Shown: piece by piece, positions 45,100 to 50,063 of the stretch
Position numbering within the stretch: position 1 is the stretch's first letter
Layout: every line of letters begins with the position of its first letter
From: Ignavibacteria bacterium
GTDB lineage: Bacteria > Bacteroidota > Ignavibacteria > Tepidaquicellales > Tepidaquicellaceae
Length of the DNA: 50,063 bases
Direction: 5' to 3'
Assembly (NCBI GenBank): GCA_016929695.1
Contig: JAFGII010000072.1
Location: 1 to 50,063 of the forward strand
Made by a program: the position numbers and the translations under genes
The notes under the pieces: model-generated
What the model was told of the DNA's origin: nothing
Seen by the model: the letters and a program-made list of their open reading frames with translations, nothing else
Database searches by the model: none

Positions 45100-45960
45100 C
45101 TATTTGTTTTCTGGGACCGGTTTCTGTTTTTCTTTGGGCTTCTCGGTTTTTTCTTTCACATTTTTATCCTCCATTTTAAGTTCAGGTTCTTTTGCACCCG
45201 GTTTACCATTTTCAGGAGACATTTCATCATCTTCAAATATCTCCGTCTTTGGTCTCTTCTTTGTAACAAACAAATCAACCGCCGTATTTTCCAACGCTGA
45301 TTTTTCTTTTTTCGGATACTGATCTACTACCTGTCCTGCCGGTAAATCACTCGGCTGATAAGTAACTTTTCCTAATTTAAGTCTTCTTTCGAGTATAATT
45401 CTTTTTGCATCGTCAAGCGTTTTACCTACTAAATCGGGAATGATTATATTACCAATTTGTGGTCCGTTACTGACTATCACGTCAATTTTTGTTGATTTTT
45501 TTACTTTACTACGGGGCTGAATAACCTGATTAATCACGTATTCTTCAGGAAACTGATTTGAGAATTTCTTTACAACTTCACCCAGTTCAAGTCCTCTCTG
45601 TTCAAGTGTAAATTTAGCATCTCTCATTGACCTTCCCGATAGTTTTGGGACTTCGACCATCTGCTCACCTCCGCATACTACTAAATATACTCTCCTCCCG
45701 CTTTTCACTGTCTGGTCTGCGGGTGGATTTTGCTCAAGTATAATACCAATAGGTTTCGTATCATCATATCTCACATCTCCCTGTTTTACGTTTAATCCTG
45801 CATCTTCCAGTATTCTCTTGGCATCATTGAACTGCAACCCGGTCACATTTGGTACTACATTTAGTTTAGAATGCCTGACATACCAGGGCATCGCCATGTA
45901 ATTGAAAATAAGCAGAAATATAATTAATGAGACGACTATAATAACTGATTTCTTGACCAT
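45100..45960 (-). CDS. Membrane-anchored PASTA-repeat protein
   Basis: The 286-residue protein has an N-terminal membrane anchor (about 5-25) and three PASTA domains (about 33-100, 101-170 and 172-236; repeated V-P-x-L/V-x-G-x-x-x-x-D-A-K pattern). It ends in a Lys/Glu/Pro-rich tail (about 245-286). PASTA modules bind peptidoglycan stem peptides and are usually fused to kinases or penicillin-binding proteins. Here they stand alone, while the window's two Hanks kinases have none. It is the first gene of the rpe-nnr-...-cinA operon. Confidence 0.93.
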   Translation of the reverse strand: MVKKSVIIVVSLIIFLLIFNYMAMPWYVRHSKLNVVPNVTGLQFNDAKRILEDAGLNVKQGDVRYDDTKPIGIILEQNPPADQTVKSGRRVYLVVCGGEQMVEVPKLSGRSMRDAKFTLEQRGLELGEVVKKFSNQFPEEYVINQVIQPRSKVKKSTKIDVIVSNGPQIGNIIIPDLVGKTLDDAKRIILERRLKLGKVTYQPSDLPAGQVVDQYPKKEKSALENTAVDLFVTKKRPKTEIFEDDEMSPENGKPGAKEPELKMEDKNVKEKTEKPKEKQKPVPENK

Positions 45961-46261
45961 ATATCAATCTAATTAACTTAAATGAAAAAAGAAATTTATT
46001 AATTAATTATGTAAATCTGTATCAAAATTCACTGATTTTTAAATATTCATATAGATTAATTCTTATAACTCATTTTATTATTTATTTAAGCGAAATCTAT
46101 ACTGAAAATGACTTTTCAGTTTTAACGATAATTAAGAAAACAACTACTTAATATTAAGTGCGAAAAATTAAATCAATGAAAGTGAAATTTACTTAAATTG
46201 ATTAAATATATTATTTTTAGTATATTTATGAATATTTTAAAAATAAATTTTGGAGAAAATA
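45961..46261. promoter_or_regulatory. Divergent intergenic region with palindromes and a predicted promoter
   Basis: About 300 bp between the PASTA operon and the TPR-sppA operon. It holds an 8-bp inverted repeat (ACTGAAAA-TGAC-TTTTCAGT, 46101-46120), a 14-bp perfect palindrome (ACTTAATATTAAGT, 46146-46159) and a promoter match (46198-46228). The rest is AT-rich with no gene-like frame. The palindromes could be operator sites, but AT-rich DNA gives palindromes easily. Confidence 0.4.
46198..46228 (+). promoter_or_regulatory. Predicted Bacteroidota-type promoter of the TPR-sppA operon
   Basis: TTG (46198-46200), a 20-nt spacer and TATATTTA (46221-46228), the same layout and the same -7 sequence as the match before the epimerase gene. 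The start codon is 33 nt further on, leaving room for the purine-rich GGAGA ribosome-binding site at 46252-46256. Confidence 0.4.
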
Positions 46262-47185
46262 ATGAAATCGTTCAAAAAGAATTTTGTATTTTTATCCGGG
46301 TTATTTGCAGTTATCGTTCTTATAGGATTTATCGGATGTTCCTCACCTGAATTAACTACAGGTAAACTTGCATTCGCACAAAGAGATTTTGTTAAGGCAG
46401 AAGAAAATCTTAGAATTGGACTTCAAACCGATAAAAATGATGCAGAAGGCTGGTATATGCTCGGAGTTTGCCAGACTGAACTGGAAAAATATGACCAGGC
46501 AAAAGAATCTTTTCAAAACAGTTTGAAAATATCGAATGTTTATGCTGACGAATTATTTGATTACTGGCTGTTAAAATATAAAACCAGCGTAGATAAATTT
46601 AATAATGCAGTCGGGAAAGATTCAGCCACTACTTATAAAAATCTTGCAGAAGCAATTAAATATGCAACCGCAGCTTCAACTATCATTCCCGACAGCTTGG
46701 AATCATACAGAATAATGGGTGATTCTTATTATTATATGAAGCAATATGATAATGCCATTAAGTATTATAGTATTCCATACTCTAAATCAAACAACGAATC
46801 AGATGCTATTAATCTTGCAAAAGCATATTATAAATCAGGACTTGAGAAAAGATTAGATAATCAGTACGACGAGTCTATCGCAGTATTTGAAAAAGCTATT
46901 GAACTGAACAACCTGCCAAAAGATAATATTTATTATGAATCATCATTATTAAATATCGGAATAAATTACTATCAGGAAGCGCTTGAAATATCAAAAACAG
47001 AAGGCGGAGATTATAAATCTAAACTTGCAGAAGCAGTAAAATATTTCGAACCTTTAAAATCTTCTGCGAATAAAGATTTTCTAAAAGATTTATACGAATA
47101 TTTATATAATTCATATCAGGCTTTAGGCGACGAGGCAAAGGCAGACGAAATTATGAAATTAAAAGAAGAGTTAATAAAACAATAA
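46262..47185 (+). CDS. TPR-repeat lipoprotein
   Basis: The lipoprotein signal MKSFKKNFVFLSGLFAVIVL ends at IGFIGC-S-S. I place the start at the ATG at 46262 because it follows GGAGA at 46252 and gives a standard signal; the TTG at 46250 would overlap that site. TPR units begin at about 34 (LAFAQRDFVKAEENLRIGL), and continue with WYMLGVCQTELEKYDQAKESF, YRIMGDSYYYMKQYDNAIKYY and YDESIAVFEKAIEL. It probably scaffolds proteins in the periplasm or at the inner leaflet of the outer membrane. It heads the operon with sppA, whose ATG shares one base with its stop. Confidence 0.9.
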   Translation: MKSFKKNFVFLSGLFAVIVLIGFIGCSSPELTTGKLAFAQRDFVKAEENLRIGLQTDKNDAEGWYMLGVCQTELEKYDQAKESFQNSLKISNVYADELFDYWLLKYKTSVDKFNNAVGKDSATTYKNLAEAIKYATAASTIIPDSLESYRIMGDSYYYMKQYDNAIKYYSIPYSKSNNESDAINLAKAYYKSGLEKRLDNQYDESIAVFEKAIELNNLPKDNIYYESSLLNIGINYYQEALEISKTEGGDYKSKLAEAVKYFEPLKSSANKDFLKDLYEYLYNSYQALGDEAKADEIMKLKEELIKQ

Positions 47186-48153
47186 TGGAACAGCAATATA
47201 ATACACCTCCCCCGGTACCAAAAAAGAAAAACCGATGGATATGGATAATTCTGATTATATTTTTAACTTTTGCATTTATATTCGCAGGAATAGCATTTCT
47301 AACATTTACAAAAGCACTATTCACGGGATTTGATTCGAAATACGAATACGAAGTTCGCGGGAAAGGGACAGAAAAAATCGCAATTGTTGACCTCGATTAT
47401 TCAATTTATTTTTCTGAATCTCTGACCAGACAGTTTAAAAAATACAGAGAAGATAAAAGCATTAAAGCGATAATTCTCCGTGTGAATTCTCCGGGCGGCG
47501 GTACTGCTGCCTCTCATGAGATGTATGAAGAAATTAAAAAAACACGTGATTCAGGTAAACCCGTAATTGTTTCAGTCAGTTCTGTAGCTGCAAGCGGTGC
47601 TTATTACGCTTCCTGCGGCGCCAATATTATCGTTGCAAACCCAAGCTCTCTGGTAGGCAGCATAGGCGTGATTATACAGTATATTTCTATGAAAGACCTC
47701 GCCGATAAACTCGGTATAAAAGATGTAACAGTAAAATCGGGTGAACTTAAAGATACCGGAAACCCTTTGAGAGATATTAATGAAAAGGATAAAGAATATC
47801 TGCAGGATGTAGTTAATGACAGTTACGAATTATTTCTTGAAATAGTTTCCCGTGAAAGGAAAATTAATCTTGACAGTTTAAGAGAAATTGCCAACGGAAG
47901 GATATTCACCGGTAGACAGGGATTAAAACTCCGTCTGATTGATACACTCGGCACATTTGACGATGCAGTAAATATAGCGGCAAAATATGCAAATATTGAA
48001 GGTGAGCCGAAATTAGTAAAAGAAAAATCCAAAAAGTATTTTATTGATATACTTCTTGATGGTATTTCGAAATCAGGCTTAGGAAAATTATCTGATATGT
48101 TGAATGAGGAATTTTTCAACAGACCTCTTATTCAGTATAAATTTGAACCTTAA
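47185..48153 (+). CDS. sppA: Signal peptide peptidase SppA (short form)
   Basis: A 322-residue membrane serine protease with one N-terminal helix (about 18-42) and a Clp-like fold. The nucleophile is Ser137 in SSVAASGAYY. Lys189 in KSGELKD, 52 residues later as in the Bacillus SppA Ser/Lys dyad, is the probable general base. LRVNSPGGG and NPSSLVGSIGV are typical. SppA degrades cleaved signal peptides in the membrane. It overlaps the TPR gene by 1 bp and precedes the HU-like gene by 10 bp. Confidence 0.95.
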   Translation: MEQQYNTPPPVPKKKNRWIWIILIIFLTFAFIFAGIAFLTFTKALFTGFDSKYEYEVRGKGTEKIAIVDLDYSIYFSESLTRQFKKYREDKSIKAIILRVNSPGGGTAASHEMYEEIKKTRDSGKPVIVSVSSVAASGAYYASCGANIIVANPSSLVGSIGVIIQYISMKDLADKLGIKDVTVKSGELKDTGNPLRDINEKDKEYLQDVVNDSYELFLEIVSRERKINLDSLREIANGRIFTGRQGLKLRLIDTLGTFDDAVNIAAKYANIEGEPKLVKEKSKKYFIDILLDGISKSGLGKLSDMLNEEFFNRPLIQYKFEP

Positions 48154-48163
48154 AACTTGAAAA

Positions 48164-48448
48164 ATGACTAAAGCGCAAATAATTTCAAAAATATCCGAAT
48201 CAACCGGTATAAGCAAAAAGGAAACTGAGATCGTAGTGGAAGGATTTATCAGCGTTATAATCGATTGCATGAAAAGAAATGATTCAATTGAAATCAGAGG
48301 ATTCGGTACATTCAAAAACAAGATAAGGAACCCGAGAATGGCAAGGAATCCTAAAACCGGTGAAGTGATAAAATTAAAGAAAAGATTTATACCATTTTTT
48401 AAAATTTCAAAGGAATTTAAAAAACTTGTACTTGATTCTTTATCTTAA
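48164..48448 (+). CDS. HU/IHF-family DNA-binding protein
   Basis: The 94-residue protein has the N-terminal helices (MTKAQIISKISESTGISKKE), the strand IEIRGFGTF and the DNA-contacting arm RNPRMARNPKTGE with the intercalating proline. It lacks extensions. This is a nucleoid-associated DNA-bending protein; whether it is a homodimer HU or an IHF-type partner cannot be told. It is transcribed with sppA and the small basic gene that follows 25 bp later. Confidence 0.93.
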   Translation: MTKAQIISKISESTGISKKETEIVVEGFISVIIDCMKRNDSIEIRGFGTFKNKIRNPRMARNPKTGEVIKLKKRFIPFFKISKEFKKLVLDSLS

Positions 48449-48473
48449 TAAATTAAAAAGGAGATAAATATAA

Positions 48474-48566
48474 ATGCCTTGCGGTAAAAAACGAAAACGT
48501 GCGAAAATGTCAACGCACAAAAGAAAAAAAAGACTTCGCAAGAACAGACATAAAAAGAAAATCTAA
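48474..48566 (+). CDS. Very small basic AURKAIP1/COX24-like (mS38-type) ribosomal protein
   Basis: Thirty codons from an ATG at 48474 to a TAA encode a product with about 19 Lys/Arg residues (MPCGKKRKRAKM, KRKKRLRKNRHKKK). The AAAGGAG at 48457-48463 gives a clear ribosome-binding site, and a strong terminator follows. It matches my memory of the short AURKAIP1/COX24-domain proteins annotated in Bacteroidota relatives, which resemble mitochondrial small-subunit protein mS38. Its length keeps it out of most gene calls. Ribosome association is inferred. Confidence 0.8.
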   Translation: MPCGKKRKRAKMSTHKRKKRLRKNRHKKKI

Positions 48567-48583
48567 ATTTACTACTTTTTCAT

Positions 48584-48607
48584 AAGCCGGTTGAAACCGG
48601 CTTTTTT
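48584..48607 (+). terminator. Rho-independent terminator of the TPR-sppA-HU-mS38-like operon
   Basis: AAGCCGGT-TGAA-ACCGGCTT is a perfect 8-bp stem with a four-base loop, followed by a TTTTTT run. It lies 17 nt after the stop of the small basic gene. It is the clearest terminator in the window. Confidence 0.9.
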
Positions 48608-48680
48608 ACTATAAATAAAAAAGCATTCATTGAAGTTGTATTTTGTTAAGGGAAAAGACAACGACTTTTGAGACATTATG

Positions 48681-48718
48681 AAAATAAAATTCTTTCGATT
48701 TTTTGTTAAATTCGAAGG
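48681..48718 (-). terminator. Probable terminator of rsmI
   Basis: On the minus strand, CCTTCGA and TCGAAAG pair across an A-rich loop and are followed by ATTTTATTTT. It begins 9 nt after the rsmI stop. The stem has a bulge or wobble, so it is weaker than the opposing terminator at 48584. Confidence 0.4.
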
Positions 48719-48726
48719 CTTAAGGA

Positions 48727-49440
48727 TTAATTATTATCTACAACAATCACGAATTCCCCTTTTTCTTTAATTAAATTTATTTTCTTCGATAATTCCCTTC
48801 CTTTCCCCCTTATTATCTCTTCGAATTTCTTTGTCAGTTCCCTGCAAAGTGCTATTTCCCTGTTCCCGAAATATCGGGATAATTCCCCAACCGTTTTTCT
48901 TATTCTGAATTTTGATTCAAACAGAATCAGCGTCATTTTTATGCTTTTTAATTCATTGTATAGTGATTCTCTTCCTTTCTGAGGTAAAAATCCCTGGAAA
49001 AAAAATTCTTTAGTATTAAATCCTGACAGCACAAGTGAATGAATTATCGAACTCGCTCCCGGTACAGGGATAACCTTAATATTATTTTCTATGCATTCCG
49101 ATACCAGTTTTGCGCCTGGATCTGATATGCACGGTGTTCCTGCATCCGATATCAAAGATACCGTTTTATTGTTTTTCAGTTCGTCTGTTATTCTTGATGT
49201 TTTATTCTTTTCAACCCTCGAATAGAAACTAACCATTTTCGATTCAATTCCGAAAGTCTTCATTAAAAAACCGGATACCCTTGTATCTTCAACTGCTATT
49301 AAATCTGAATTTTTTAATGTATGAATTGCCCTGAATGATATATCATTAAGATTACCGATAGGTGTAGAGACTACATACAGTACTCCTTTTTCTATATTTC
49401 CTAAATATTCCGAAAATAAATTTGAATAATTATATGTCAA
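48727..49440 (-). CDS. rsmI: 16S rRNA (cytidine-1402-2'-O)-methyltransferase RsmI
   Basis: The 237-residue tetrapyrrole-methylase-fold enzyme has the RsmI signature VSTPIGNLNDIS, the AVEDTRVSG loop, SLISDAGTPCISDPGA and VIPVPGASS. It methylates the ribose of C1402 in the 16S rRNA P site. The start is a TTG (49440) in an uncommon N-terminus; about 19 residues precede the conserved core, so the exact start is uncertain. It is transcribed divergently from rlmB. Confidence 0.94.
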   Translation of the reverse strand: MTYNYSNLFSEYLGNIEKGVLYVVSTPIGNLNDISFRAIHTLKNSDLIAVEDTRVSGFLMKTFGIESKMVSFYSRVEKNKTSRITDELKNNKTVSLISDAGTPCISDPGAKLVSECIENNIKVIPVPGASSIIHSLVLSGFNTKEFFFQGFLPQKGRESLYNELKSIKMTLILFESKFRIRKTVGELSRYFGNREIALCRELTKKFEEIIRGKGRELSKKINLIKEKGEFVIVVDNN

Positions 49441-49499
49441 GTGTTATACTTTATCCTGAATTAATTTTTACTGCTAAAAATATTTTTAATATAGTTATA

Positions 49500-49529
49500 T
49501 TGCACAATAAATTAAATTGAATATTTTAA
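49500..49529 (+). promoter_or_regulatory. Predicted promoter of rlmB
   Basis: TTG (49500-49502), a 19-nt spacer and TATTTTAA (49522-49529), a partial match to TAnnTTTG. The -7 element ends 3 bp before the ATG at 49533, again implying a leaderless transcript. The match is weaker than that at 11251. Confidence 0.3.
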
Positions 49530-49532
49530 ATT

Positions 49533-50063
49533 ATGCTGGTAATTGGAAAGAACCCGATACTCGAAATATTAAGAAACGAACCGCAGGAGTTTAATAAAAT
49601 CATTCTCCTGAAGACTCTCAAACCCGAACCTAAACTCAAGGAAATAGCAAAACTTGCCGAAGAGAATAAGATTAATTTACTTTTTCTGAATAAACCTGAT
49701 TTCGCCAAATACTTTAACCGTAAGAATAAATCAGAAGGTATTACACAGGGGGTAGTCGGATTTATAAGAAATTTTCAGTATTCCGCACTGCGCGAGATAG
49801 TCGAAAAGTGTCTTAAAATTAAGAATCCCGTAATTCTGATTCTGGACGAAATAACCGACCCGCACAACTTAGGCGCAATTATTCGTTCGGCTTTATGTCT
49901 TGGTGCGGATGGCATTGTAATTCCAAAAAATAATTCTGCCGATATTAATCACACATCATTAAAATCATCTTCAGGAGCGGCAAAATTAATTCCTATCGCA
50001 AAAGAAACAAATCTTGTAAATTCGATAAGATATCTTAAACAAAACGGATTTACAATCATTGGT
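49533..50063 (+). CDS. rlmB: 23S rRNA (guanosine-2'-O)-methyltransferase RlmB-like, truncated by the window end
   Basis: A SPOUT-family methyltransferase open from the ATG at 49533 to the window edge (177 codons). The N-terminal L30e-like domain (MLVIGKNPILEIL) and the start of the SpoU domain (LDEITDPHNLGAIIRSA, LGADGIVIPKNNSA, KSSSGAAKL) are present; the last motifs lie beyond the window. RlmB methylates G2251 of 23S rRNA. The IGKNPILE opening and HNLGAIIRSA are characteristic of RlmB rather than other TrmH proteins. It differs clearly from the SPOUT enzyme at 19714. Confidence 0.92.
   Translation, partial: MLVIGKNPILEILRNEPQEFNKIILLKTLKPEPKLKEIAKLAEENKINLLFLNKPDFAKYFNRKNKSEGITQGVVGFIRNFQYSALREIVEKCLKIKNPVILILDEITDPHNLGAIIRSALCLGADGIVIPKNNSADINHTSLKSSSGAAKLIPIAKETNLVNSIRYLKQNGFTIIG

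Noticed and set aside
48474-48566. The small basic frame as random A-rich sequence
   Set aside because: Rejected as noise: it has a purine-rich ribosome-binding site, ends before a strong terminator and matches a known small-protein pattern, so I call it a gene.
1-50063. tRNA, rRNA, CRISPR arrays, insertion sequences, phage genes
   Set aside because: I looked through intergenic stretches and found no cloverleaf-like segments, direct repeat-spacer pattern, transposase or integrase; absence is by eye only.

Overview
The window is an AT-rich (roughly one-third G+C by eye) bacterial chromosome segment carrying about 46 protein genes and no rRNA, tRNA, CRISPR array or transposon that I can see. 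The gene families point to the Bacteroidota/Chlorobiota/Ignavibacteriota side of the FCB group: a long SecA with a SEC-C tail, squalene synthesis by HpnC/D/E, a TIGR01777 epimerase beside an AmgK-like phosphotransferase, TTG-N19/20-TAnnTTT-type promoters, and a 30-residue basic AURKAIP1/COX24-like protein. An Ignavibacteria-like organism is my best guess, but this is inference and no 16S gene is present.

Layout. 1-3.7 kb: the end of an unknown gene, then secA and a small unknown gene. 3.8-11.2 kb (minus): hpnC-hpnD-hpnE followed, 5 bp later, by a 1424-residue fused 2-hydroxyacyl-CoA dehydratase activase/dehydratase-like protein. 11.3-13.2 kb (plus): TIGR01777 epimerase and phosphotransferase. 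13.2-19.1 kb (minus): a MacAB-TolC-like export operon with two tandem permeases. 19.3-20.5 kb (plus): queD-like gene and a SPOUT RNA methyltransferase. 20.6-37.2 kb (minus): the standout region, described below. 37.3-46.0 kb (minus): a tight housekeeping operon (PASTA protein, rpe, nnr, vanZ-like, nuoN, beta-propeller, ssb, pgsA, pgpA, cinA). 46.2-48.6 kb (plus): TPR lipoprotein, sppA, HU/IHF-like gene and a tiny basic ribosomal-type protein, closed by a clear terminator. 48.7-50.1 kb: divergent rsmI and rlmB, the latter cut by the window end.

The most interesting part is a ten-gene, single-strand block (37179 down to 24745) in which no gap exceeds about 15 bp. It encodes a complete Ser/Thr phosphorylation circuit at the envelope. 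The writer is a Hanks kinase with one membrane segment, and the eraser is a PP2C phosphatase with one membrane segment and an outer domain. The readers are four FHA proteins: zinc ribbon-FHA, VWA-TM-coiled coil-FHA, trypsin-like protease-TM-FHA, and a triple-FHA ABCG-type ABC transporter. The accessory proteins are an M48 protease, a LEA14/WHy lipoprotein, and two exported proteins that each pair an N-terminal beta-rich domain with TPR-like helices. A second unit just downstream adds an NagZ-like GH3 lipoprotein, a second Hanks kinase with a beta-rich outer domain, a YARHG lipoprotein and a zinc-ribbon membrane protein.

Several of these proteins have a cytoplasmic signalling domain and an extracytoplasmic catalytic or binding domain. 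I infer a phosphothreonine-controlled export, proteolysis and adhesion system tied to the cell wall. The nearest precedent I know is the Mycobacterium tuberculosis PknF/Rv1747 pair (kinase plus FHA-ABC exporter), but the combination here is much richer and I know of no described system with this composition.
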